A DNA stretch of 64,000 nt from Streptomyces humicola (GTDB lineage Bacteria > Actinomycetota > Actinomycetes > Streptomycetales > Streptomycetaceae), in assembly GCF_024436035.1 (NCBI RefSeq), contig NZ_JANFNG010000024.1, forward strand, positions 1-64,000, read 5' to 3'. Shown here one piece after another: positions 27,679 to 36,157 of this stretch. The notes beneath the pieces were generated by a model. The model was not told the origin of the DNA and did no database searches. It saw nothing but the letters and a program-made list of their open reading frames with translations. The position numbers and the translations under genes are program-made. How positions within the stretch are numbered: the stretch's first letter is position 1; each line of letters starts with the position of its first letter.

Positions 27679-28901
27679 GCGTCCAGACCGAACAGCAGCA
27701 GGCGGCTTCCCGCAAGACCGCCGACAGGCTGCCGCTGGGGGTCTACCTGCTCGCGTTCAGCCTGTTCGCGATGGGCAGCGCCGAGTTCCTGCTCGCAGGG
27801 GTCCTGCCGGACATTGCCGACGACCTGGGGATCTCCCTGTCCTCTGCCGGCGCGTTGATCTCATCGTTCGCCATCGGCGTGGTGATCGGCGGCCCGCCGC
27901 TGGCCGTCCTGACCGTACGCTGGCCGCGGCGGACGACGCTGGTGACCTCGCAGGCCATCTTCGCCGCCTCCGTGGCGGTCGGCCTGCTGACCGACAACTT
28001 CACGGTGTTGCTGGTCACCCGCTTTCTGTGCGGCCTGGCCTATGCCGGGTTCTGGGCGGTCGCCGCGGTCACCGCGATCGGCCTCGTCACCCCCGACCGC
28101 ACCGCACGCGCCTCCGGCGTGGTCGTCAGCGGACTCAGCGTCGCCATGGTGGGCGGCGGCCCGGCCGGCACGCTGCTGAGCCACTTCACCAGCTGGCAGG
28201 GCGGGTTCTGGGCCGTGGTCGCCCTCACCGCCGTCGGCGCGGTCTCGACGCTCGTCGCTGTGCCCGCGACCCGGGCGGCCGAGGAACCCAGCGTGCGGCG
28301 GGAGTTGCGCACGATGAAGCAGCCGCAGCTATGGGTGGTGTATGCCGCAACCCTGCTGAGCACCGCCGCCTACATGATCTCGTACAACTATCTCGCGGCT
28401 TTCCTCACCGGCATCACCAGCATCCCTTCGGTGTGGGTGCCCGCGATCCTGACTCTGTTCGGCATCGGTGCCTTCATCGGTCTGTCCATCGGTGGCAGGA
28501 TCGCCGACGGGCGCCCCCATCACGCGCTCCTGATCGGTGCGGCCGGGATCCTTGCCGCGTCCGTCCTGCTCGCACTCCTCGCCCGGTACGCCGTGGCCGT
28601 CGTCCCCCTGGTCCTGCTCCTGGGAGTCGCGGGATTCGTACTGAACCCGGCCATCTACGGGCGGGTGTTCACCGTCGCGGCCCAAGCGCCCACCCTCGCC
28701 GGGGCCACCGCCGTCTCCATGTTCCAGCTCGGCATCAGCCTCGTCCCCGTACTTGCGGGAATCGCCCTCGGCGCCGGCGCCGGTCTGACCTCCATCCCCT
28801 GGCTCGGCGCCGGCCTGGCCGTGCTCACCATCCCGGCCGTCCTTGTAGACCGGACCATGGCCCGTAACCGGGCGCAGAATTCTCAGCCCGGCGACAACTG
28901 A
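27675..28901 (+). CDS. MFS drug exporter (HlmH-like)
   Basis: A 408-residue major facilitator of the DHA1 drug:H+ antiporter type with 12 predicted helices. The N-terminus LGVYLLAFSLFAMGSAEFLL is typical of chloramphenicol-resistance/arabinose-efflux-like members. Motif A is weak: VRWPRRTTLV between helices 2 and 3. Motif C-like glycine runs follow in helix 5 (SGLSVAMVGGGPAGTLL). It probably exports the cluster product; the holomycin cluster has an MFS exporter in the same role (hlmH, known). It is followed by a perfect 16-bp hairpin and then the second methyltransferase. Confidence 0.92.
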   Translation: MSVQTEQQQAASRKTADRLPLGVYLLAFSLFAMGSAEFLLAGVLPDIADDLGISLSSAGALISSFAIGVVIGGPPLAVLTVRWPRRTTLVTSQAIFAASVAVGLLTDNFTVLLVTRFLCGLAYAGFWAVAAVTAIGLVTPDRTARASGVVVSGLSVAMVGGGPAGTLLSHFTSWQGGFWAVVALTAVGAVSTLVAVPATRAAEEPSVRRELRTMKQPQLWVVYAATLLSTAAYMISYNYLAAFLTGITSIPSVWVPAILTLFGIGAFIGLSIGGRIADGRPHHALLIGAAGILAASVLLALLARYAVAVVPLVLLLGVAGFVLNPAIYGRVFTVAAQAPTLAGATAVSMFQLGISLVPVLAGIALGAGAGLTSIPWLGAGLAVLTIPAVLVDRTMARNRAQNSQPGDN

Positions 28902-28994
28902 CCCGCTTCCGGCTCCCCGCACCTCTTGCCCGACTGCATTCCAGCCGCGGCGAAGGCGCCGCTGGGCGTGGCCGGCAGCATTCCACCGACGAGA

Positions 28995-29030
28995 GCCGCA
29001 GAGAAATTCTCGACAGAATTTCTCTGCGGC
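28995..29030 (+). terminator. Perfect 16-bp hairpin between exporter and methyltransferase
   Basis: GCCGCAGAGAAATTCT, loop CGAC, then the exact complement AGAATTTCTCTGCGGC. It ends 19 bases before the next start codon, which has GGGAGG. It is most simply the exporter's terminator, but its position within the leader of the next gene allows an attenuator role. The AT-rich half is unusual here. Confidence 0.75.
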
Positions 29031-29049
29031 TTCCCCAAGGGAGGATCGA

Positions 29050-29799
29050 ATGGACAACAAGCTCGGTTACGAACTCGGGAACTGGGTCGTGGCGCAGATC
29101 CAGAGCCCGGACCGTCCGACGCAGACGACGTTTTCGCTGCTCGGGATGGAATGGGACCTGCTCCCCGATGTGTTTCCCCCCTACACGGACCCGGGCCCCG
29201 GCCTGTTCGCCTCCTGGGTGCCGTGCGAGAAGGGCAGCCGGTTCCTGGAGATGGGCTGCGGCGCGGGCATCGCCGCGGTGATCGCCGCGCAGCGTGGCTG
29301 CGAGCGGGTGGTGGCGCTGGACATCAACCCGGCGGCGGTGGAGAACACCCGGCGAAACGCCGCCCGGCACGGGGTGGCCGACCAAGTGACGGCGCTGCAC
29401 AGCGATCTGTTCGACGCCCTGGACCCGACCGAGATGCTCGATGTCGTCTTCTGGAACACCCCGTTCATCGAGGCGCCCGAGAACCGCCCCTACGGCAGCC
29501 AGACCGAGCGGGCGGTCTTCGACCCCGGGTACGAGCTGGTGCGCAGGTTCTTCCGTGACGTGGTACCCCATCTGGCGGCGGAGGGGCGGGTCTACCTGGG
29601 CACCAGCGAGGCGATGGGAAACCCGGAGAAAATGCTGCGGGCCGCCGCCGACGCGGGTTTCGAAGGCCACCGGTACCGCAGCGAGTCCGTCGAACTTCCG
29701 GCGGCGGACTTCGGTGACTCCCCGGTGGTCAAGGCACACACCAACGAGCGCGGGATCGTGGACATGGACTTCACGATGTATGAGTTCCTGCGCCGCTGA
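29050..29799 (+). CDS. SAM-dependent methyltransferase, PrmC/HemK-like
   Basis: A 249-residue methyltransferase. Motif I is FLEMGCGAGIAAVIAAQRGC, followed by VVALDINPAAVENTRRNA. At the motif IV position stands VVFWNTPFIEAP, a variant of the (N/D)PPY/F motif used by enzymes that methylate amide or amino nitrogen (PrmC, N6-adenine methylases). ATG 29050 follows GGGAGG. Thiolutin and aureothricin differ from holomycin by an N-methyl on the dithiolopyrrolone amide (known). An amide N-methyltransferase is therefore expected in such clusters, and this is the better of the two candidates because of its motif. This is inference. Confidence 0.82.
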   Translation: MDNKLGYELGNWVVAQIQSPDRPTQTTFSLLGMEWDLLPDVFPPYTDPGPGLFASWVPCEKGSRFLEMGCGAGIAAVIAAQRGCERVVALDINPAAVENTRRNAARHGVADQVTALHSDLFDALDPTEMLDVVFWNTPFIEAPENRPYGSQTERAVFDPGYELVRRFFRDVVPHLAAEGRVYLGTSEAMGNPEKMLRAAADAGFEGHRYRSESVELPAADFGDSPVVKAHTNERGIVDMDFTMYEFLRR

Positions 29800-29913
29800 C
29801 CTCGTACCGCCTGGCCAAGGAAAACCCCGCACGACGCTCACCGAGCCACCAGTTCCGACCGGATTCAATTCGATTCTGGGCGATACGACAGCGTCCCGGA
29901 AGATTGGAATGTG

Positions 29914-31371
29914 ATGAACGCGAACGGGAAGACGGACGGCACCGGCTTCGATGTGGTCATCGCCGGAAACGGAGTCCTGGGGCTGTCGCTCGCATGGGGC
30001 CTGGCCCGGCGAGGACAGCGGGTCGCCGTGCTGGGCCGGCCGCACCGCCCCTGGGCCGGCTCGGCCGCGGCCGGTGCCATGCTCGGCTCTTTCGGCGAGG
30101 TCACCACCTCCCTGCTGGCCAGCGAGTACGGCAGGGCCAAGCTGGAACTCGGCATCCAGGCCACCGGGTTGTGGCCCCAGTGGCTGGCCGAGCTGGAAGA
30201 CCAGACCGAGGGCGCCCCCGTCAAGACCGCCGAGGGCACCACCGTCATCCTCAACACCATCGGCACGGCCGAGATCGACGACGCCAACTACAACGCCATC
30301 CGTGCCGAACTGACCCGCTACTCGGAACCCTTCGAGGACATCGAGCCCACCGACCTCGATTGGGTGGACGCCGAACCGATCTCCCGCCCGCTGAAGGCCT
30401 TCCACATACCCGGCGAACACGCGGTCAACGCCGCCGCCCTCCTCGAGCGGCTGGAATCGGCTGTCGTCCGGGCAGGCGGCACCCTCGTCCCCGAACCCGC
30501 GACCCGCGTCGAGCACAAGGGCGAGCGGGTGACCGGGGTCGTCCTGGCCTCCGGGGAGCGGATCAGTGGCGACCACGTGATGCTGGCCGCCGGAGCGCGC
30601 ACCCAGGAACTCCTGGACAGCCTGCCTGTCGGACCCCGCATCCCCCGCCTCGTCAGCGGCTACGGCGTCTCCTCCCTTATCAGGACTGTCGACGGAACCG
30701 CACCGGACAGCGTCATCCGCACCCCGAACCGCTCCTTCGCCTGCGGACTTCACGTCCTCCCTCGCGGCGACGACCACGTCTACCTCGGCGCCACCAACGT
30801 CATCTCCGTGGAGCCGCGCGACACCGCCGAGATGCGCGACCTGGTCTTCCTCCTCCAGTGCGCCCACCGCCAGGTCCGCCGCAACCTGTGGAACAGCGAT
30901 GTCACCAAGATCCAGGTCGGCAACCGCCCCGTGTCCATGGACGCCTTCCCGCTGCTCGGCGAGGGCGGCATGACGGGCCTGTGGATCATGACCGGCACCT
31001 ACCGCGACGGCCTGCACCTCTCTCCGCTGCTGGCCCAGGACTTCACCGCCCGGATCCTGGGCGAGCAGCCCCAGGCCGACCTGGCACGGTTCACCCCAGT
31101 ACGGCAGCCCCTCCAGGCAGGGACCCGCGAGGAGATCGTGGACGTCCTCGTCGACCACCAGATGGGCATCGGATACGAGCAGGACTGGACCATTCCCGTC
31201 GAGTGGCACCAGTGGATCGAAATGGACCTGCGGCCGGCCACCCTCAACTGGGCCAACGAGCTCGATCCCGAGTTCACCCCGCCGGCCGAGCTGCTCTTCG
31301 CGTCCCGTTTCGACCCCGAACTCGTCAGCGTCCTGCGGAAGTACTACGCCACCTGCCGCGAGCACAGCTGA
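29914..31371 (+). CDS. FAD-dependent amino-acid/amine oxidase-like enzyme
   Basis: A 485-residue DAO/ThiO-type flavoprotein. The N-terminal dinucleotide fold is DVVIAGNGVLGLSLAWGLAR (GxGxxG), followed by AGSAAAGAMLGSF. A second FAD contact, GDHVMLAAGARTQELLD, lies near residue 220. The C-terminal substrate part is VGNRPVSMDAFPLLGEGG and MTGTYRDGLHLSPLLAQ (about 330-370). The family oxidises glycine or other secondary/primary amines to imines, making H2O2. A Rid-family gene follows 113 bases later, which fits imine release. I know of no equivalent in the holomycin gene set, so it may add or change a step. ATG 29914 is used. Confidence 0.85.
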   Translation: MNANGKTDGTGFDVVIAGNGVLGLSLAWGLARRGQRVAVLGRPHRPWAGSAAAGAMLGSFGEVTTSLLASEYGRAKLELGIQATGLWPQWLAELEDQTEGAPVKTAEGTTVILNTIGTAEIDDANYNAIRAELTRYSEPFEDIEPTDLDWVDAEPISRPLKAFHIPGEHAVNAAALLERLESAVVRAGGTLVPEPATRVEHKGERVTGVVLASGERISGDHVMLAAGARTQELLDSLPVGPRIPRLVSGYGVSSLIRTVDGTAPDSVIRTPNRSFACGLHVLPRGDDHVYLGATNVISVEPRDTAEMRDLVFLLQCAHRQVRRNLWNSDVTKIQVGNRPVSMDAFPLLGEGGMTGLWIMTGTYRDGLHLSPLLAQDFTARILGEQPQADLARFTPVRQPLQAGTREEIVDVLVDHQMGIGYEQDWTIPVEWHQWIEMDLRPATLNWANELDPEFTPPAELLFASRFDPELVSVLRKYYATCREHS

Positions 31372-31484
31372 CCGCAGGGCCCGCACGGCACCGCCACGAG
31401 CTTTCCCCCAGAACCATCACGATCACCGTACGGGCAGGCACAACGGCGCCTGCCCGCAGGCCACCTTCGAGAAAGGACGGAGCA

Positions 31485-31892
31485 ATGGCTGTTGAGACGA
31501 TCGACCCGCCAGGCCTTCCCAAGCCCGACGGATGGCGGCAGCTGGCCGTCGGCACCGGAAGCCGGATGGTGTTCCTCAGCGGCCAGGTCGCGCGCACCGC
31601 CGCCGGTGAACCGGTGGGAACGGCAGACCTGGCAGCACAGACCGAGCAGGCCTACCTCAACATAGCCACCGGTCTGGCCGCGGCCGGCGCCACCTTCGAC
31701 GACGTCCTGCGCCTGACCATGTACGTTGTGGACTGGTCGCTGCCCAAGTGGGCCGATATCACCGCGGGCGCCGAGCGCGCTGCCGCCCAGCTCGGCGCCG
31801 ACGTCATCCGGCCCACCACCCTGATCGGAGTCGCCACACTCGCCGAACCCGACTTCCTCATCGAGATCGAGGCCACAGCCATCGTTTCCTGA
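31485..31892 (+). CDS. Rid (RidA/YjgF) family enamine/imine deaminase
   Basis: A 135-residue member of the RidA superfamily. Motifs include MVFLSGQVARTAAGEPVG, TEQAYLNIATGLAAAGATFD, DVLRLTMYVVDW, RPTTLIGVATLAEPDFLIEI. The Arg of the RPTT segment and the terminal IEIEATAIV fit the carboxylate-binding trimer interface. ATG 31485 follows AAGGACGG. These proteins hydrolyse reactive enamines or imines. Pairing with an upstream DAO-type oxidase suggests clean-up or processing of its imine product. Strong hairpins follow, ending this rightward transcript. Confidence 0.92.
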   Translation: MAVETIDPPGLPKPDGWRQLAVGTGSRMVFLSGQVARTAAGEPVGTADLAAQTEQAYLNIATGLAAAGATFDDVLRLTMYVVDWSLPKWADITAGAERAAAQLGADVIRPTTLIGVATLAEPDFLIEIEATAIVS

Positions 31893-31909
31893 CAGCGAAA
31901 ACGCTCATG

Positions 31910-31955
31910 AGCGGCTCCCGGCCGGGAACCTCTTCGTTCCCGGCCGGGGGCCGCT
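31910..31955 (+). terminator. Hairpin ending the rightward Rid transcript
   Basis: A long near-perfect stem: AGCGGC-T-CCCGGCCGGGAAC, loop CTCTTC, GTTCCCGGCCGGG-G-GCCGCT, followed by TCTC. With the next hairpin it separates the convergent Rid and flavoprotein genes. Confidence 0.85.
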
Positions 31956-31983
31956 TCTCGTATCCGGGACGGAGCGAGCGGAA

Positions 31984-32046
31984 CAACGACAAGCGCGCCG
32001 CCGCCTGCCGCATGTGCGCGGGAAGGCGGCGGTGCGCTTGTCGTTG
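31984..32046 (-). terminator. Hairpin ending the leftward flavoprotein transcript
   Basis: CAACGACAAGCGC-G-CCGCCGCCT pairs with AGGCGGCGG-T-GCGCTTGTCGTTG across a 19-base loop. It lies 15 bases beyond the stop of the leftward PPC-decarboxylase-like gene, making a bidirectional terminator pair with 31910-31955. Confidence 0.85.
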
Positions 32047-32061
32047 CGGTTGTTCAGGGAC

Positions 32062-32655
32062 TTACGCCGGTCGGCGCCGCTCCGCGAGCAGATCGCCGAT
32101 CACCTTGGCCACGGTGTCCGGCGAGGGCAGGGCGGGGTGGTGGCTGACAGTGGCCGTGGACGGGTCGAAACCGTCGTGCCACTCAGGCTCGTTGACGAGC
32201 CCCCCGTCCTCGCGGATCTGGGCGATGTTCCGCTGGACCGCTGGCTTGTGCCACATCCGGGCGCCCATCACTGGGAAGTAGACGACAGGGTGGTCCACCG
32301 ACAGCGCCACCGTCATCAGGCGGTTGGGCGCGGCGCCGGCCGCGGCCGAGGCGAGGGTGTGGGCGGTGGCCGGCAGGACGGAGAGGATGTCGTGGTCGGC
32401 AGCGAGCCGGGACGGCTTGTCGGTCGGCCAGTCCGCCGGGGATTCCCCGCTCACCACCCGCTCGGCGAAGAGCGCGAGACCCTCGGGGGGAATGAACGAT
32501 GTAGCGGTATGCGTCAGCAGGACCGTGAACGTGCTGCCCGCGATGTGCCGACGCATCGCCTCGATATACGCCGGAAGCCGGGTCACCGCGATCGATCCGG
32601 TAGCGCCGATGAGTATGCGTTTCCCGGCTGTCTCCGGGGAGTTCTGAATTCCCAT
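32062..32655 (-). CDS. PPC-decarboxylase/LanD-like flavoprotein (HlmF-like)
   Basis: A 197-residue homo-oligomeric flavin-containing Cys decarboxylase family protein. It opens with KRILIGATGSIAVTRLPAYI (flavin phosphate loop), then AADHDILSVLPATAHTLASA, and the substrate clamp PVMGARMWHKPAVQRNIAQI. Relatives oxidatively decarboxylate C-terminal or pantothenoyl cysteine to an ene-thiol. In holomycin formation such an enzyme (HlmF) is assigned to building one ene-thiol of the bicyclic core (known). ATG 32655 is chosen as the first Met near the conserved start, though no strong ribosome site is seen. It is transcribed divergently from the NRPS gene, as a single-gene unit. Confidence 0.85.
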   Translation of the reverse strand: MGIQNSPETAGKRILIGATGSIAVTRLPAYIEAMRRHIAGSTFTVLLTHTATSFIPPEGLALFAERVVSGESPADWPTDKPSRLAADHDILSVLPATAHTLASAAAGAAPNRLMTVALSVDHPVVYFPVMGARMWHKPAVQRNIAQIREDGGLVNEPEWHDGFDPSTATVSHHPALPSPDTVAKVIGDLLAERRRPA

Positions 32656-32759
32656 GCGCCGATGATGTCGCCGCCGTCCGACCATCGGTCAATGGCGGAT
32701 AGGAGGCCGCCAGAGGGAGTCCGCCGATAGTCCAGCGGCGGTCCAGCGCGGGCTAAATC

Positions 32760-32791
32760 CTTCGGTCGTCCCTTCGGCCGGACCGTATGGA
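32760..32791 (+). promoter_or_regulatory. Pathway regulator box, copy 3
   Basis: CTTCGGTCGTCC then CTTCGGCCGG and ACCGTATGGA: the same two CTTCGG units 12 bp apart plus ACCGTAT as at 23494 and 25562. It lies 88 bases upstream of the NRPS start and would drive the NRPS-GMC-TE-ACAD operon. Confidence 0.75.
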
Positions 32792-32878
32792 GACCGTATG
32801 TGCCACTGCCTAACGTCCCGTTTGCGCAAAACAATTCGAAGGCCCGCCAGGGCATCTGACGAAAAGGGGCGGACGTCG

Positions 32879-35800
32879 ATGGAGGATCTCTTCGCGGAAC
32901 TGCGCGGCCGTGACGGCCACCGTCAACTGGACGAGGACCGGCTGCCGGATCTCAAGCCGCAGCCGGAGCGGCGTCACGAACCGTTCCCGCTCACCGACAT
33001 CCAGCAGGCGTATCTGATCGGCCGGCACAAGGGCCTGGAACTGGGCGGCATCTCCAGCCAGTACTACCTGGAGTTCGACTGTCCCGGTCTCGACGTGGAC
33101 GGGCTGACCAGGGCTCTGCGGAAGGTCGTCGCCCGGCACGAGGCGCTGCGCACCGTGGCCGGGTCCGACCAGACGCAGCGGATCCTCGCCGACGACGAGC
33201 TGGAGTCGTATCTCATACGCACCACGGATCTGCGCGGCCGGCCCGCCGGGGAGCAGACGGCGGAGGTGGAGCGGATCCGCGCCGAACTGACGGAGCAGGT
33301 GCTGCCGGTGGACCGGGCACCGCTCTTCGACATCCGCGCCACGCTGCTCGACGGCGACCGCGTGCGGCTCCACCTGGCCATGGACCTGCTCTACCTCGAC
33401 ATGCGCAGCCTCTTCCGGCTGCTGGAGGAGTGGCGCCGGTACTACGACGACCCGGCGTGGCGGCCGGAGCCGCTGGAGCTGTCGTTCCGCGACTACGTGC
33501 TGGCGCAGGAGGAGCTGCGCGGCGACAGCCTGGGCCGGGAGGCCGCCGCGTACTGGGCGGACCGCCTGGACACGCTGCCACCCGCGCCCGAGCTGCCGCT
33601 GGCCGCGGCGCCCGAGCAGCTCGGCACCCCGCGGTTCGTACGGCACCGGGCGGTGCTTGCCCCGGAGCGCTGGGAGACGCTGCGGGCGGCGGCCGACCGG
33701 CACGGGCTGACCCCGTCGGGAATGCTGCTCGCGGCGTACGCGGAGGTGGTGCGGACCTGGTCGCGGCGGCAGGAGTTCACCCTGACCGTCACCCAGTTCC
33801 ACCGGCTCGGGCTGCACCCGCAGGTCGAGGAGATCATGGGCGACTTCCTCTCGCCGGGCCTGCTCGCCGTCGGCGGGCGGCCCGAGGAGACGTTCGGGCA
33901 GCGGGCGAAGGACCTGCAGCGGCGGCTCCTGGAGGACCTGGCGCACTCCACACACGGCGGCATCCGGGTCCTGCGCGACCTGGCACGCCGGAGGGACGAC
34001 GGCCGGGCGTCGATGCCAGTGGTCTTCTCCAGCACGCTCGGCGGCGGGGAGGGCGTGCCCCAGGCCAGGGCCCTGGAGTCGTTCGGGGAGCTGGTGCACG
34101 ACCACAGCCGGACGCCGCAGGTGTGGCTGGAGAACCAGATCCTGGAGGTGAACGGCAGGCTCTGCGTCAAGTGGAACGCGGTCGAGGGCCTCTTCCCACA
34201 GGGGACGCTGGAGGCCATGTTCGACGCGTACGTTGCGTTGCTGGAGCGGCTGGTGGACGACGAGTCGGTGTGGGGCGCCACCCGCGGGATCGTGCCCCTG
34301 CCGTCCGCACAGGCCGAGGAGCGGGAGCGAGCCAACGCCACGGCCGAGGACATCCCGTCGGCGCTGCTGCATGAGCTGGTTGCCGCCGCGGCCCGGCGCC
34401 GCCCCGACGCGGTGGCGGTAATCACGCCCGGCGCGGGGACCACGTACCGTCAACTGACCCAGGCCGCACACCGGATCGCGCACCGGCTGCTGCTCAGTCC
34501 CGGTGCCGGGCCGAACCAAATCGTCGCGGTGTCGATGCGTCCGGGAGCCGCCCAGATCTCCGCGCTGCTCGGGGTGCTGCACACCGGTGCCGCGTATGTG
34601 GCCATCGACCCGGAGCTGCCCGAGGAGCGGCGGCTGAAGCTGCTGGCCCGCAGTTCCGTACGGGCCGTGGTGACCGAGCCGGACCTGCGTGACGCGCTGC
34701 GCTGGCCGGAGGGCGCCCAGGTGGTGACCCCGCAGGACGAGGCCACCCTGGAGTGTTCCACCGAGGCGCCCGAGCGCCGGCAGGGCCATGACGACCTGGC
34801 GTACGTGATCTTCACCTCGGGCTCCACGGGCGAACCGAAGGGCGTGATGATCACCCACCGGAGCGCCGCCAACACCGTGCAGGACATCAACCGACGCTTC
34901 GGCGTCGGCGAGGAGGACCGGGTGATGGCACTCGCCCCCACCGGTTTCGACCTGTCGGTGTACGACATCTTCGGCGTCCTGGGCGCCGGCGGCACCGTCG
35001 TCGTGCCGGACCCGGCGCGCGGCAACGACATCGCGCACTGGTCACAGCTCATCAGCCGCTACGGCGTGACCATCTGGAACAGCGTGCCCGCGCCGATGCG
35101 CATGTGGATCGACTCACTCGGCGACGGGGGCGTCCCGCGCGGCTGCCGGCTGCGGCTGGCCCTACTGAGCGGCGACTGGATCCCGGTGGACCTGCCGACT
35201 CGGATCCGGGAGAAGATCCCCGCGATGCGGGTGATCAGCCTGGGCGGCGCCACGGAGGGCTCGATCTGGTCGATCCACCACCCGATCGAGACCGTGCGGC
35301 CGGAGTGGTCGAGCATCCCGTACGGCGAGCCGCTGGCCAACCAGACCATGCATGTGTTCAACCAGTGGCTCGAGCCGTCCCCCGTCGGGGTCACCGGCGA
35401 GATACACATCGGCGGAACCGGCGTGGCCCAGGGGTACCTGGGCGACCCCGAGCGCACCGCTGAACGCTTCCTGATCCACCCGGTCACCGGGGAGCGCATC
35501 TACCGGACCGGCGATCTCGGCCGGTACCTGCCCGGCGGCGACATAGAGATCCTGGGCCGCGAGGACTTCCAGGTGAAGATCAATGGCTACCGGGTCGAGC
35601 TGGGCGAGATCGAGGCCGCCCTCATCCGCCAGCCGGGGGTGCGCACCGCGCTCGTCACCGCGCCCGCCCACGCCCGTACCGGACAGCGGCAGATCGCCGC
35701 GTACGTGGTGCCCGACGCCGGGGCGGACCCGGACCCGGCCGCGCTGCGGGAGGCGCTGGCGTCCCTGCTGCCCGGCTACATGGTGCCCAGCCGCTTCCTG

Positions 35801-36157
35801 ACGCTGGAAACCCTGCCCCTGACGGCGAACGGGAAGATCGACCACAAGGCACTTCCCATGCCGTGGAACGACGACTCCGACACCGGCGACGGCCGCACGG
35901 CGCCCCGCAGCCGGCTGGAGGAGCGGCTCTTCGCCCTCTGGTCGCAGCAACTCGGCCACAGCGACTTCGGTGTGGAGGAGGGCTTCTTCGACATCGGCGG
36001 CGACTCCCTGCACGCCGTCGGCCTGCTCGCGCTGCTGCGCGCGGAGTTCGGCATCGGCGCCGACGCGGAGCAGGAGATGGTCGAAGGGCTGTTCATGAAC
36101 GCCTCGATCGCATCGTTCGCCGAACTGATCGCATCCGTCGAGGAGTCCGCAGCGTGA
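32879..36157 (+). CDS. NRPS Cy-A-PCP, cysteine-activating (HlmE-like)
   Basis: A 1092-residue single-module synthetase. A heterocyclization (Cy) domain spans residues about 36-470, with FPLTDIQQAYLIGR and the Cy active motif D169LLYLDMRS (DxxxxDxxS). An adenylation domain spans about 495-990: FTSGSTGEPKG at 645, FDLSVYD, TIWNSVPA, LLSGDWIP, SLGGATEGSIW, YRTGDLGRY and NGK. The specificity residues read from these motifs are D-L-Y-N-L-S-L-I-W-K, the textbook cysteine code. A carrier domain follows with FFDIGGDSL, phosphopantetheine on Ser1043. No thioesterase domain is attached; a separate one follows. This matches the lone Cy-A-T enzyme of holomycin biosynthesis, which makes the Cys-Cys unit (known). 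ATG 32879 follows AAGGGGCGG. Confidence 0.95.
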   Translation: MEDLFAELRGRDGHRQLDEDRLPDLKPQPERRHEPFPLTDIQQAYLIGRHKGLELGGISSQYYLEFDCPGLDVDGLTRALRKVVARHEALRTVAGSDQTQRILADDELESYLIRTTDLRGRPAGEQTAEVERIRAELTEQVLPVDRAPLFDIRATLLDGDRVRLHLAMDLLYLDMRSLFRLLEEWRRYYDDPAWRPEPLELSFRDYVLAQEELRGDSLGREAAAYWADRLDTLPPAPELPLAAAPEQLGTPRFVRHRAVLAPERWETLRAAADRHGLTPSGMLLAAYAEVVRTWSRRQEFTLTVTQFHRLGLHPQVEEIMGDFLSPGLLAVGGRPEETFGQRAKDLQRRLLEDLAHSTHGGIRVLRDLARRRDDGRASMPVVFSSTLGGGEGVPQARALESFGELVHDHSRTPQVWLENQILEVNGRLCVKWNAVEGLFPQGTLEAMFDAYVALLERLVDDESVWGATRGIVPLPSAQAEERERANATAEDIPSALLHELVAAAARRRPDAVAVITPGAGTTYRQLTQAAHRIAHRLLLSPGAGPNQIVAVSMRPGAAQISALLGVLHTGAAYVAIDPELPEERRLKLLARSSVRAVVTEPDLRDALRWPEGAQVVTPQDEATLECSTEAPERRQGHDDLAYVIFTSGSTGEPKGVMITHRSAANTVQDINRRFGVGEEDRVMALAPTGFDLSVYDIFGVLGAGGTVVVPDPARGNDIAHWSQLISRYGVTIWNSVPAPMRMWIDSLGDGGVPRGCRLRLALLSGDWIPVDLPTRIREKIPAMRVISLGGATEGSIWSIHHPIETVRPEWSSIPYGEPLANQTMHVFNQWLEPSPVGVTGEIHIGGTGVAQGYLGDPERTAERFLIHPVTGERIYRTGDLGRYLPGGDIEILGREDFQVKINGYRVELGEIEAALIRQPGVRTALVTAPAHARTGQRQIAAYVVPDAGADPDPAALREALASLLPGYMVPSRFLTLETLPLTANGKIDHKALPMPWNDDSDTGDGRTAPRSRLEERLFALWSQQLGHSDFGVEEGFFDIGGDSLHAVGLLALLRAEFGIGADAEQEMVEGLFMNASIASFAELIASVEESAA

